The translations under genes and the position numbers were made by a program. From positions 62,001-126,000 of the forward strand of contig NZ_JAGINO010000014.1 in the NCBI RefSeq assembly GCF_017876115.1: a stretch of DNA of 64,000 nt, read 5' to 3'. The notes under the pieces are model-generated. The model saw only the letters and a list, made by a program, of their open reading frames with translations, did not search any database and had not been told where the DNA came from. Positions 43,330-51,250 of the stretch are shown here, piece after piece (within the stretch, counting starts at the first letter, position 1; each line of letters starts with the position of its first letter). Source of the stretch: Azospirillum picis. GTDB taxonomy: Bacteria; Pseudomonadota; Alphaproteobacteria; Azospirillales; Azospirillaceae.

Positions 43330-44511
43330 ATGCATGACCGTCAGGCCCGCGACGTCCGGCTCGATCTGTTCAAGGGCATGGCCCTGTTGATCATCTTCAT
43401 CAATCATGTCGGCGGGAATCCGCTCGCCAAGGTGACGCCGGGACGGTTCGGCCCGTCGGACTCGGCGGAGATCTTCGTCTTCATCTCCGGGTACGCGGTG
43501 GCGCTGGCCTATGGACCGGTCCTGGCGAAGCAGGGTTTCGCCGCCTGCCAGCGCAAGGCCCTGCTGCGCTGCCGGCAACTTTGGGGCGCCAACATCGCCA
43601 CCATGCTGGTATGCGCCCTCGTGGTCGCCCTGGCGGTCTTCGTCGCAGACCTGCCGATGACCGCATCCAACCGCCTCGCCAGCTTCGCCCCGCTGTTCGA
43701 CAGCCCGCTGATGGCGATGGCCGCCCATGTGGTGCTGGCCTACCTGCCCTTCGCCCTCGATATCCTGGCGCTCTACATCCTGCTGGTCGCGGCGGCGCCG
43801 TTGTTCCTGTGGTCCTACGCCCGCTTCGGCATGGCAGCCGTCGCGGCGTCCGTGGTGCTCTATCTGGCGGCGCAGGCGGTTCCGGAACTGACGCCTCCCA
43901 ACCTGTGGCAGGGGGGGTGGAACTTCAGCCCTCTCGCCTGGCAATGCGTCTTCTTCCTGGGAACGGCCTTGGCACTGTTGGTGCGGAGTGGCCGGCTGGA
44001 GCCGCTTCGATCGGCCTGGATCCTGCGGCTGCTGCTCGCCGCCGCCACCGCGGTGGTGGCAGGCATGGCGATCTGGAAGGGCGCCGCCTCGGACCTCGGC
44101 CGCTCGGTGGTGCCGGAGGGGCTGCACGCATGGCTGCCGTCGGAGACCATTCCCTGGGCCGGAAAGCACACGCTGGGACCGATGCGGCTGCTTCATTTCC
44201 TCGCGCTCGCCTGCCTCGCGGCGCTGCTGGTGCCGCGGGAGGCTGGCTGGCTGGCGTCCGCTCCGGCCCGGCTGCTGGCCGCCTGCGGCCGGCATTCGCT
44301 TCCGGTCTTCTGCCTGGGTGTCGTCCTGGCCATCGCCGGCACCGTCCTGCTGATGACCGGCGGCGGTCTGCCGATGGTGCTGGCCGTGAACCTGGGCGGG
44401 ATCGCCCTGCTGCTGATGACCGGGGTCGTGCTGGAGCGCCGCCGGCTCCGGCGCAGCAGGACGGCCGCCGTGCCGATGGCGGGCACGGCCCCGATCGCGG
44501 AAGCTCCGTAA
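43330..44511 (+). CDS. OpgC-like membrane acyltransferase
   Basis: 393 residues, about ten membrane spans, OpgC family. OpgC adds succinyl groups to periplasmic glucans; alphaproteobacterial homologues may act on other cell-surface sugars. Diagnostic N-terminus: RDVRLDLFKGMALLIIFINH followed by RFGPSDSAEIFVFISGYAVA. ATG 43330 follows CCAGGAGAAGC. Not related closely to the acyltransferase at 14856, though the topology is alike. Confidence 0.85.
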   Translation: MHDRQARDVRLDLFKGMALLIIFINHVGGNPLAKVTPGRFGPSDSAEIFVFISGYAVALAYGPVLAKQGFAACQRKALLRCRQLWGANIATMLVCALVVALAVFVADLPMTASNRLASFAPLFDSPLMAMAAHVVLAYLPFALDILALYILLVAAAPLFLWSYARFGMAAVAASVVLYLAAQAVPELTPPNLWQGGWNFSPLAWQCVFFLGTALALLVRSGRLEPLRSAWILRLLLAAATAVVAGMAIWKGAASDLGRSVVPEGLHAWLPSETIPWAGKHTLGPMRLLHFLALACLAALLVPREAGWLASAPARLLAACGRHSLPVFCLGVVLAIAGTVLLMTGGGLPMVLAVNLGGIALLLMTGVVLERRRLRRSRTAAVPMAGTAPIAEAP

Positions 44512-44540
44512 GTGGCGGCGGCAAGCTACGGCTCGGCGGC

Positions 44541-44569
44541 TTGAATCCCGCGCAGCACGGGCGCATAAT
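44541..44569 (+). promoter_or_regulatory. Strong promoter for a leaderless small gene
   Basis: TTGAAT (44541-44546) and CATAAT (44564-44569) are separated by exactly 17 bp. Transcription would begin 7 bases after the -10 element, at 44576, which is the A of the ATG. No ribosome site precedes the gene. Confidence 0.65.
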
Positions 44570-44575
44570 TCATCC

Positions 44576-44872
44576 ATGCAGATCAACCCGGCCATACCGT
44601 CATACCAGACGCAGAAGCCGACACCGCAGCTTACGCCCGCGGCGCAAATCGCCATGTCCCCCGCCGTCCAGGCCGCCCAGCAGACGGCGCCCACGGTGCG
44701 CACCCAGACCGTCAATGCTCCCCAGGCCACCGGCAAGGGCGAGCAGCCGCGGGAAGCGAAGACTGCGACCCAGGGCGCCCAGACGGTGGATACCCATGCG
44801 TCGGCGCTCTCCGCCAGGGTGAACGCCCAGGGCTACCGTCCGCGCGGCTCGTTGCTCGATCTCTCGGTCTGA
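44576..44872 (+). CDS. Small Gln/Ala/Pro-rich protein, probably leaderless mRNA
   Basis: 98 residues (MQINPAIPSYQTQKPTPQLT...), rich in Gln, Ala, Thr and Pro, no hydrophobic segment; it looks disordered. The C-terminus SLLDLSV is preceded by NAQGYRPRGS. I do not recognise the family; Rhodospirillales carry several such small proteins. The ATG coincides with the predicted transcription start. A bidirectional hairpin lies 51 bp after the stop. Confidence 0.65.
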   Translation: MQINPAIPSYQTQKPTPQLTPAAQIAMSPAVQAAQQTAPTVRTQTVNAPQATGKGEQPREAKTATQGAQTVDTHASALSARVNAQGYRPRGSLLDLSV

Positions 44873-44922
44873 CCCGCGGCCGCGCGGTATCGGGGCGGCG
44901 GAAAGCTACGGGCGGAGCCATG

Positions 44923-44957
44923 AAAAAAGGGCCTTCCCCCGATCGGGGGAAGGCCCT
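44923..44957 (-). terminator. Intrinsic terminator of the ClpP-like gene
   Basis: A perfect palindromic stem (44928-44957, 13 bp arms, GATC loop) followed on the minus strand by six T (44928-44923). It sits 25 bases after the ClpP-like stop. It could also end the small plus-strand gene, though there the T-run is lacking. Confidence 0.93.
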
Positions 44958-44982
44958 GCCTTTAACGGACGGAGCGTGACGG

Positions 44983-45609
44983 TTACTTCAGCTCGTCCAT
45001 GCCGTTGATGACGTGGGCGACGATGCCGTACTCCTTGGCCTCGTCCGCCAGCATCCAGTAGTTCCGGTCGGTGTCCTTCGCGACCTTCTCCAGCGGCTGC
45101 CCGGTCTCACGCGCGATGATCTTGTTCAGACGCTCGCGCATGCGGATGATTTCCTTCGCCTCGATGGCGATGTCCGTCGCCCGGCCGCCCGTCCCGCCCA
45201 GCGGCTGGTGGATCAGGAAGCGGGTGTTCGGAAGGCAGTAGCGGTCTTCCTTGTTCGCCGCCAGATAGATGTGGCAGCCGGCGCTGGCGACCCAGCCCGT
45301 GCCCAGCATCTTAACCCGCGGCTTGATAAAGCGGATCATGTCGTGGATGGTGTCGCCCGCCTCGACATGGCCGCCCGGAGAGTTCACGACGACGGTGATG
45401 TCGTCGTCGCTCTCGTGCGCAAGCGCCAGGAGCTGGGCGGAGACGACCTGCGCCAGCTTCATGTCGATCTGGCCGAAGATCAGGACCGTGCGCGCCTTGA
45501 ACAGGGACTGCTGCACGGCGGCGAACTGCGGCTGGGCGCTTTCCTTCGACTTCTCGTCCGGTTCCTTTTCGGGTTCATCGTCGAACCGGGTGTATCCGAC
45601 CTGCGCCAT
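44983..45609 (-). CDS. ClpP-like peptidase with Asn at the catalytic Asp position
   Basis: 208 residues, ClpP/crotonase fold. Ser109 in GWVASAG and His134 in FLIHQPLGG match the catalytic Ser and His. Where E. coli ClpP has Asp (ERDRF), this protein has Asn183 (DTDRNYWM). The VNSPGG oxyanion region at 75-80 is intact. An acidic N-terminal tail (about residues 9-25) replaces the usual propeptide. ATG 45609 has GGGAGAAGAACATCA upstream. Single gene, no clpX nearby. It may form mixed ClpP rings or be a weaker protease. Confidence 0.85.
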   Translation of the reverse strand: MAQVGYTRFDDEPEKEPDEKSKESAQPQFAAVQQSLFKARTVLIFGQIDMKLAQVVSAQLLALAHESDDDITVVVNSPGGHVEAGDTIHDMIRFIKPRVKMLGTGWVASAGCHIYLAANKEDRYCLPNTRFLIHQPLGGTGGRATDIAIEAKEIIRMRERLNKIIARETGQPLEKVAKDTDRNYWMLADEAKEYGIVAHVINGMDELK

Positions 45610-45851
45610 TGATGTTCTTCTCCCTGGTATCGGAAGCGGGATATCGGAAACGGGACACCATGCGGGGGCTGCCCGCAGTCCGGCCCGCTGCCGCTTGCGC
45701 CTTGCCTGCTTCACCACATAGCCCGTCCGGGCTTCATGTTCAACGTCCGGAAGCCCAAAATCCGCGGACCGCCGGCTGCGGCCTCCACCGGTTGACGCCA
45801 TCCGCCGATGGCGGACACACTTCGCCCGTATCGGAACAGGGACAGGGCGAA

Positions 45852-46703
45852 ATGTCCAGAAACGCTGCAGGACCGGGCGTGTCGGTGGTCATCGCCGCCC
45901 ACCACGCCCATGCCACGATCGTCCGGGCGGTGACGAGCCTGTTGGCCCAGGACTGGATCGCGTGGGAGGCGGTCGTGGTCAGCGACGACGGTACCGATTA
46001 CCGTCCGACGCTGCGGAACGCCGGGATCGCCGACCCGCGCCTGATCTTCACCGATACCGGCCGAATCGGGGCGGGGGCTCCGGCGGCACGGAATGCCGGC
46101 CTGGTGGCGGCGAGGCAGGACATGGTGGCCGTTCTCGACGCCGACGACCGCTTCAGGCCGGGTCGGCTGTCGACCCTGGTGCCCCTGGCATCCGACCGCG
46201 GCGCGGCTTTCGACAATGTGGCCGTCGTGCGGGACGAGGACGGCTCGCCGCTTCGTAGCCTGTATGGGGACGGGCGGGCGCCGGCCGAGGTTGACGCCGA
46301 CGTGTTCCTGGCGACCTCGGTCCCGATGTTCCCGGTGCTGCGGCGCGACGTTGCACCGGGCTGGGACGAGGACGTGACCTTCTGCGACGACGTCGTGTTC
46401 AACGTCCGCCTGCTGGACGCCACCGGACCGGTGCCGCTGGTCCCGGAACCCTTCTACGAATACCGCCAGCGGGCGGGGTCCATCACCTTTTCCGCCGACA
46501 GCGGCGAGCGGGCGGAGCGCTGCTACCGCCATGTGCTGGACCGGCTCGCCGAGGATGGGCTCGGCATCTCGGATCCTGGCATCCGGGAACGCTTCACACG
46601 CGCCATCGCGGCCAAGCGTGCACGCAATGCCGCCTACGAAGCCGCCTTCAAGGCGGGGCGCTGTGCCAACTTCCAGGAGTTCCTGTCGCAGGCCGGCGAG
46701 TGA
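45852..46703 (+). CDS. Family 2 glycosyltransferase
   Basis: 283 residues, GT-A fold. SVVIAAHHAHATIVRAVTSL is the start of the nucleotide-sugar domain, AARNAGLVAAR and VAVLDADDRF (DxD motif near residue 97) follow. The sugar and acceptor are unknown. ATG 45852 follows ACAGGGCGAA. No other polysaccharide genes are adjacent, so it may be an orphan enzyme. Confidence 0.85.
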   Translation: MSRNAAGPGVSVVIAAHHAHATIVRAVTSLLAQDWIAWEAVVVSDDGTDYRPTLRNAGIADPRLIFTDTGRIGAGAPAARNAGLVAARQDMVAVLDADDRFRPGRLSTLVPLASDRGAAFDNVAVVRDEDGSPLRSLYGDGRAPAEVDADVFLATSVPMFPVLRRDVAPGWDEDVTFCDDVVFNVRLLDATGPVPLVPEPFYEYRQRAGSITFSADSGERAERCYRHVLDRLAEDGLGISDPGIRERFTRAIAAKRARNAAYEAAFKAGRCANFQEFLSQAGE

Positions 46704-46802
46704 GGGTAGGAGCCCACGCTCCCGCTGGCTTTGCTTTACCATTTTGTGTCAGCCTGGACCTGTCGCCATTGCCGCAAATGCCGGACCGATACGGTACAGC
46801 CC

Positions 46803-47192
46803 ATGAGCGCTCCCACCTGCTGCCTCGCCCGCATTCCCGCCAATGGACGGTTCTGGCTGAAGAACGCGGAGGTTTGCGGCGGATTCTGCGACATCCGCAT
46901 CGAGGACGGCCGGATCCGCGCGCTGCTTCCTGCCGGCGACGCACCATGCTGTGCGCCGGGGCTGGACCTCGAAGGGGGTGCGGTGCGGCCGCTGGCGAGC
47001 GGCGGCACCGTCGAGGCCGGAGAACCAGCCGATCTTTGGGTGACGCTGTGCGGCGGCAGGACGGTGACCATGCATGCCGGGCGACTGGATGACGGCAAGC
47101 CGCAGGCCGAGGCGGCTGGGAGGGCGGTTTCCGATGGCGTCGTCCGCGACGACCCCGTGACCGAGACGCTTCGCTCTTCGCCGGCTCCCTGA
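46803..47192 (+). CDS. Amidohydrolase-like stub (composite-domain ends only)
   Basis: 129 residues. The N-terminal part (FWLKNAEVCGGFCDIRIEDG, then LDLEGGAVRP) resembles the beginning of cytosine deaminase/amidohydrolase family proteins. It passes straight into GGTVEAGEPADLWV and GGRTVTMHAGRL, which resembles their end. The whole catalytic TIM barrel with the metal ligands is missing. Only the small beta-sandwich composite domain remains. Either a deletion derivative or a stand-alone domain with a new role. Weak ribosome site. Confidence 0.5.
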   Translation: MSAPTCCLARIPANGRFWLKNAEVCGGFCDIRIEDGRIRALLPAGDAPCCAPGLDLEGGAVRPLASGGTVEAGEPADLWVTLCGGRTVTMHAGRLDDGKPQAEAAGRAVSDGVVRDDPVTETLRSSPAP

Positions 47193-47456
47193 AGCCTTCC
47201 AATGTGGCGGCCATAAAAGGGGGCTTTCCCGCAGGCCTTATCCGCAGGATCCCGGTGCCTGGTGCCTGGTGCCTCGGGACCGTCGTCCGCATCCGAAACA
47301 CAAGGTGGAGAAACGCAGAACGCCGCAATCTTGCGACTGCGGCGTCAAACCCTTGCACCCTGCCTTTTGGAGGCCGGTTGCGGCTATGGTTTCAGACTTG
47401 AATGGCTCCCGGCGGAGATGGCATCTGCGACGCGGCATCCCGGCAGGGGCGCGCCG

Positions 47457-47615
47457 TCAGGCGGCGATACGCTCTTCCTGGAGACGGCGGTTGACGCGCA
47501 CCCGCTCGAAGAGCTTCTGAACGCTCTCCCGGCTGATGCCATCGCGGGCCATGACCGCGATTACGATAGGATCTTCGAGGAGTTCGGTAAGGGTCGGCGT
47601 CATGTTTCGGTTCAT
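47457..47615 (-). CDS. 52-residue small protein
   Basis: Reads MNRNMTPTLTELLEDP, then a hydrophobic/charged helix (VIAVMARDGISRESVQKL) and a basic C-terminal helix (FERVRVNRRLQEERIAA). The ribosome site GAGGGAGGGACGT is very strong. Codon use is normal for the region. Short helix-turn-helix-like proteins with a TLTELLxDP start occur in Rhodospirillales, but I know no function. Possibly a small regulator or partner protein. Confidence 0.65.
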   Translation of the reverse strand: MNRNMTPTLTELLEDPIVIAVMARDGISRESVQKLFERVRVNRRLQEERIAA

Positions 47616-47927
47616 ACGTCCCTCCCTCTTGCTCCGACCCTCGTGCCTGACTCCGCCCCTTTGGAAGTTCGGCGACTGGTCGATGCCGGCTAATCGATTG
47701 GACTATCTCAATTGCACGCGTCTCTCGTTCCTGTGTCTCTGATCCTGGCAGCCCGTCACTACCGGGTTACCCCGCCTGCTCCGGATTGTAGGTATGAAAT
47801 ACAGTTTGAAGACCATAGCGCAGGGGAGGGCGTATTGTCACCAATCCTTTCGTCAACAACCGCTATGTCTTTCCGTGCATTGTCGCTGGAGGGAAAGCAG
47901 CAGTGCGTCGGCTTCCCGCTTCGGGCG
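47616..47927. other. Gap between the 52-residue gene and folB
   Basis: 312 bp, less GC-rich than its surroundings. On the minus strand TACAAT at 47790-47785 is a fair -10 element for the 52-residue gene but lacks a good -35. No gene seen on either strand; a plus-strand frame from 47794 is antisense to folB further on. Confidence 0.4.
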
Positions 47928-48314
47928 TCACAACGTCCCGTCCCGTCCATGGCGCGCGCGCGTCAACCCGGCACCGCTCGCCATGCCCTCGCGAGTCGCC
48001 GCCGGCACCGCGACGTCCACCCGGACCTGCCTCACCTTGTCATGGGACAGGCAGAGGCTGGCGGCACGGTCGGCAAGATAGTCCGCGCCCGGCACATCGG
48101 CCTCGGCGCAAAGTCGCCGCAAGTCCTCGACGATATCCTCATAGGACATGACGGCGGCGATGTCGTCGGGGAATCCGGGACCGGGGTGGGTCACCGTCAG
48201 CGTCAGGTCGAACCGCACCAGCGGCCGGTCAGCCCGGCCGGCGAGGGCGACGGCAGCGGTGAAGCCGTGCACCAGGATGGTATAGGTGAGCGGGGCGCCG
48301 CCCGGCTGGACCAT
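47928..48314 (-). CDS. folB: Dihydroneopterin aldolase-like protein (FolB)
   Basis: 128 residues from ATG 48314. FolB splits dihydroneopterin to the HPPK substrate in folate synthesis. The family core is LVRFDLTLTVTHPGPGFP and VMSYEDIVEDLRRLC, with the C-terminal VRQVRVDVAVPAATREGMAS. The N-terminus (TYTILVHGFTAAVALAGRAD) is less typical. A TTG at 48344 with GGAGAAAGCG upstream may be the real start, adding ten residues. It follows folK across a large hairpin. Confidence 0.75.
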   Translation of the reverse strand: MVQPGGAPLTYTILVHGFTAAVALAGRADRPLVRFDLTLTVTHPGPGFPDDIAAVMSYEDIVEDLRRLCAEADVPGADYLADRAASLCLSHDKVRQVRVDVAVPAATREGMASGAGLTRARHGRDGTL

Positions 48315-48407
48315 GATGGTTCGTTCAGGGTTGTGGTCCGACAACGCTTTCTCCAGTCCGGCGGCTCGGCGCCGGCAATGATGCGGCATGAACAAGGGCA
48401 TGGGCAT

Positions 48408-48469
48408 CGCCATCGGGCAGGCATGGGCGCCCCCTCCCGGAGGAGGCCGCCCATGCCTGCCCGATGGCG
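48408..48469. terminator. Perfect 22-bp hairpin between folK and folB
   Basis: Arms 48408-48429 and 48448-48469 are perfectly complementary; the 18-base loop can itself pair in part. It begins only 4 bases after the folK stop on the minus strand and has no T-run. It may uncouple folB from folK. Confidence 0.7.
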
Positions 48470-48472
48470 CGG

Positions 48473-49009
48473 TCACAGGCGATCGCGGAGCCGCATCACC
48501 GTATCACGGCCCGGCGCAGCCCCGGTCAACGCGGCGATGGGCTGCTTGAGCACCGGATGGACGATCTCGGCGGCGATGTCCGCCAGCGGGCACAGCACGA
48601 AGGCACGCTCGGCCATCCGGGGATGTGGAATTTCCAGGTCGGGATCGGCGATCACGCGGTCGGCATAGAGCAGGATATCGATGTCGATCGGCCGCGGACC
48701 GAAGCGCAGGCCGCCGAACTCCCTGCCGAGGGCCGATTCGATGTCCTTGACGAAGCGCAGCAGGTCCCGCGGCGCCAGCCGCGTCGTCCCCCGCACCGCC
48801 ATGTTCAGGAAGGCCGGCTGGTCGGTGACGTACATCGGTGCGGTTTCATAGACGGCCGACTGGGCCTCCACCGTCACCTCCGCAGCAAGGCGACGGATGG
48901 CCTCCGCGAGGTTGGCGGCCCGGTCACCGAGGTTGCCGCCCAGCGCCAGATGGACGGTCGCGGCGGGGACGGCACCGCGGGGAGGAGCGGCGGATTCATG
49001 CTCGGCCAT
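48473..49009 (-). CDS. folK: HPPK, 2-amino-4-hydroxy-6-hydroxymethyldihydropteridine diphosphokinase
   Basis: 178 residues. It pyrophosphorylates the pterin in folate synthesis. Motifs: HLALGGNLGDRAANL at the start, YETAPMYVTDQPAFLN, and the catalytic RFGPRPIDIDILLYADRV with PHPRMAERAFVLCPLADI. Start at ATG 49009 by family length. No ribosome site is obvious; longer starts at 49063 are possible. Confidence 0.94.
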   Translation of the reverse strand: MAEHESAAPPRGAVPAATVHLALGGNLGDRAANLAEAIRRLAAEVTVEAQSAVYETAPMYVTDQPAFLNMAVRGTTRLAPRDLLRFVKDIESALGREFGGLRFGPRPIDIDILLYADRVIADPDLEIPHPRMAERAFVLCPLADIAAEIVHPVLKQPIAALTGAAPGRDTVMRLRDRL

Positions 49010-49207
49010 GGCTTTGGCGGTCCTGATGTGCTGGGATGGGCGGCTGGCGGAATTCCTTAGCAAATCTCCGCGCGCCCGTCAGCCTGCCCGTCATCCCGCC
49101 CGGGAACCATCCCTCGGGAACGGTCCGGCCATGGCGGGGTTTCAGCACTGGACAATTCGGTTGAGACGAACCCGGCAATGACACGAAATCCTGGTGGAGG
49201 AAGACAG

Positions 49208-49669
49208 ATGGGCCAGCAACTCAGAAGCCTGGGCGGGGCGGCTGCCCTTTTCGGCGGCGTGGCCGTGATCCTCGCGGGTTGCGCCACCGGCCAGGACGCC
49301 GATGTGGCCCGGCGGGCCCAGACGGAACTGGTCGGCCTGTCCAAGGCGGACCTGCTGTCCTGCGCGGGCGTGCCCGACCGTCAGGCATCGGCCTCGGGGC
49401 GGGAGTACTATACCTATGTCGCGCGCTCGAGCGGAGCCTACAGCCCCGGGAGCAGCATCGGCATCGGTGCCGGCAGCTTCGGCAGCGGCAGCGGTGTCGG
49501 GTTGGGCCTCGGCTTCGGCGTCCCGATCGGCGGCGGCAGCAGCTACGGCTGCGAGGCCACGATGGTGATCGGGCCGAACGGGCGGGTGGAGCAGGTCAGC
49601 TATCCCAACGGCGCCTACCTGCCGTCCTGCAGCCCGATCGTGACGAACTGCGTCACCCCGCGCGGATGA
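49208..49669 (+). CDS. Small lipoprotein, Gly/Ser-rich
   Basis: 153 residues. Signal peptide with lipobox LAGC near residue 28. The mature part starts with a helical segment (ELVGLSKADLLSCAGVPDRQ) as in SmpA/OmlA-like lipoproteins, then has a Gly/Ser repeat (GIGAGSFGSGSGVGLGLGFG) and four cysteines, three of them near the C-terminus. ATG 49208 follows GGAGGAAGAC. Function unknown. Confidence 0.8.
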   Translation: MGQQLRSLGGAAALFGGVAVILAGCATGQDADVARRAQTELVGLSKADLLSCAGVPDRQASASGREYYTYVARSSGAYSPGSSIGIGAGSFGSGSGVGLGLGFGVPIGGGSSYGCEATMVIGPNGRVEQVSYPNGAYLPSCSPIVTNCVTPRG

Positions 49670-49836
49670 GGCGGCGCGTCCATAACACCTTGTGACGAGG
49701 AGGCTGGGACTGTCGCGGCCACAGGCGATCGCCTATCTTGAAGCGGAAGCTCGGCACCGGCGGACCGGGGATGCAACGGGTTGGGGAAAAACGCGGCCCG
49801 CAAAGGGCGGCACCAGGGTTGGAGGATCGACGAACC

Positions 49837-50640
49837 ATGGACATGAGCGGAAGCCACAGGATCGAGGCCACCCGCGAGGCGGTGTGGGCTGCCCTGAACG
49901 ATCCGGACATCCTGCGCCAATGCATTCCCGGCTGCGAAGAGGTGGTCAGGCAGTCCGATACCGAGATGACCGCCAAGGTCGTCGCCAAGGTCGGGCCGGT
50001 GAGCGCCAAGTTCTCCGGCAAGGTCACGCTGTCCGATCTCGACCCGCCCAACGGCTACACCATCACGGGTGAGGGATCGGGCGGAGCGGCCGGCTTCGGC
50101 AAGGGCGGCGCCACCGTCGCGTTGAGCGACGAAGACGGGGCGACCCTGCTGAGCTACACGGCCAAGGCCCAGGTCGGGGGAAAGCTGGCGCAGATCGGCT
50201 CACGCCTGGTCGACGCCACCGCCCGCAAGATGGCGGAGGAGTTCTTCGCCCGCTTCTCCCAGATCGTCGGCGCCCCGCCGGCCGACACGGCGGCGGCCGT
50301 TGAACCCGCCACCGCCGAACCTGTTGCCAGCGCCCCCCTTGTCGCCGAGCCCCCCCCGGCCAGCGACCGGATCGCCGACACCGGCATTTCCAATAGCGGC
50401 ATTTCCACCAGTGGCATCGTCGCCGGCGAAAAGGTTACGGTCCCCCCGCAGGCCGTGGGGCCGGCACCCGCAGCACCGGTACAGCCCGCCGCCGGCCGGC
50501 CCGCCAGCCGCATGGCGGAACCGCCTCCGGAGATCCCGCTGCCCCTGCCCGTGGGGCGCGGCGGCAGCGGTTTCTACGTGCCGTGGGCAGCACTCCTCGT
50601 GGTTGTGGTTCTGCTGATCGCGCTTGGATGGATGAGTTAA
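49837..50640 (+). CDS. coxG: CoxG-family protein with C-terminal membrane anchor
   Basis: 267 residues. The first ~150 are a SRPBCC/CoxG domain: MSGSHRIEATREAVWAALND, LRQCIPGCEEV, GKVTLSDLDPPNGYTITGEG. A long Pro/Ala-rich linker follows, then a membrane segment WAALLVVVVLLIALGW at the very end. CoxG anchors CO dehydrogenase to the inner membrane in Oligotropha. Here it is about 40 kb from the cox operon and 131 bp upstream of a cytochrome c gene. It may dock the CoxSLM complex near its electron acceptor. Confidence 0.88.
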   Translation: MDMSGSHRIEATREAVWAALNDPDILRQCIPGCEEVVRQSDTEMTAKVVAKVGPVSAKFSGKVTLSDLDPPNGYTITGEGSGGAAGFGKGGATVALSDEDGATLLSYTAKAQVGGKLAQIGSRLVDATARKMAEEFFARFSQIVGAPPADTAAAVEPATAEPVASAPLVAEPPPASDRIADTGISNSGISTSGIVAGEKVTVPPQAVGPAPAAPVQPAAGRPASRMAEPPPEIPLPLPVGRGGSGFYVPWAALLVVVVLLIALGWMS

Positions 50641-50685
50641 GGGGGGCGGATTGTTCATTGGTCGTAAGGTGGCATCAAAGGGGGT

Positions 50686-50712
50686 TTGACACACCCCCGG
50701 AATGTGTATGCT
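50686..50712 (+). promoter_or_regulatory. Possible promoter of the cytochrome c gene
   Basis: TTGACA (50686-50691) is a perfect -35; TATGCT (50707-50712) is a fair -10 at a short spacing of 15 bp. Confidence 0.4.
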
Positions 50713-50771
50713 GCCGCGCGATTCCGGTCGGCGCCGTCGGCCGGTCGATCCATCGGAAGGGAAGCCGAAGT

Positions 50772-51161
50772 ATGAAGAAGCTGTTGATGGGCGTTGCTGC
50801 CGTTGCCGCCGTCTCCGCGTCCATGATGGGTGCCGGTGCCGCCCAGGCTGCCGACGCCGCAGCCGGCAAGGATGTCTTCAAGGTCTGCATGGCCTGCCAC
50901 ACCGCCGAGCAGGGCAAGAACAAGGTCGGCCCGTCGCTGTTCGGCGTCGTCGGCCGCCCGGCCGCCTCGATCGAAGGCTTCAAGTACTCCGGCCCGATGA
51001 AGGAAAAGGGCGCCGGTGGCTTGGTCTGGACCGCCGAGAACCTGGACGCCTACATCAAGGCCCCGAAGGAAATCGTCCCCGGCGGCACGATGGCGTTCGC
51101 CGGCCTGAAGGACGACGCCAAGCGCGCCGACCTGATCGCCTTCCTGGCCGAGCAGAAGTAA
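50772..51161 (+). CDS. Soluble cytochrome c (c2/c550 type)
   Basis: 129 residues. Sec signal peptide (LLMGVAAVAAVSASMMGAGA, cleavage near AQA-AD) and one heme site CMACH at 39-43. The axial methionine is in PGGTMAFAGLK. A small periplasmic class I cytochrome that could pass electrons to NirK, NorC or oxidases. Very strong ribosome site GGAAGGGAAGCC. An intrinsic terminator ends the gene. Confidence 0.92.
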   Translation: MKKLLMGVAAVAAVSASMMGAGAAQAADAAAGKDVFKVCMACHTAEQGKNKVGPSLFGVVGRPAASIEGFKYSGPMKEKGAGGLVWTAENLDAYIKAPKEIVPGGTMAFAGLKDDAKRADLIAFLAEQK

Positions 51162-51193
51162 TCCCGCGGGCCTTCGGGCCCTCGGACGGCGAA

Positions 51194-51225
51194 AGGGCCG
51201 GAGGCGATGCCTCCGGCCCTTTTTA
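51194..51225 (+). terminator. Intrinsic terminator of the cytochrome c gene
   Basis: Perfect 12-bp stem (51194-51205 with 51209-51220), GAT loop, then TTTTA. It also separates the convergent pepN. Confidence 0.93.
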
Positions 51226-51250
51226 TTTGCCCGGCTTCCGCCCGAGTCCG

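Noticed and set aside
47254..47274. Three tandem GGTGCCT heptamers
   Set aside because: Too short and too few for a functional repeat; probably slippage in non-coding DNA.
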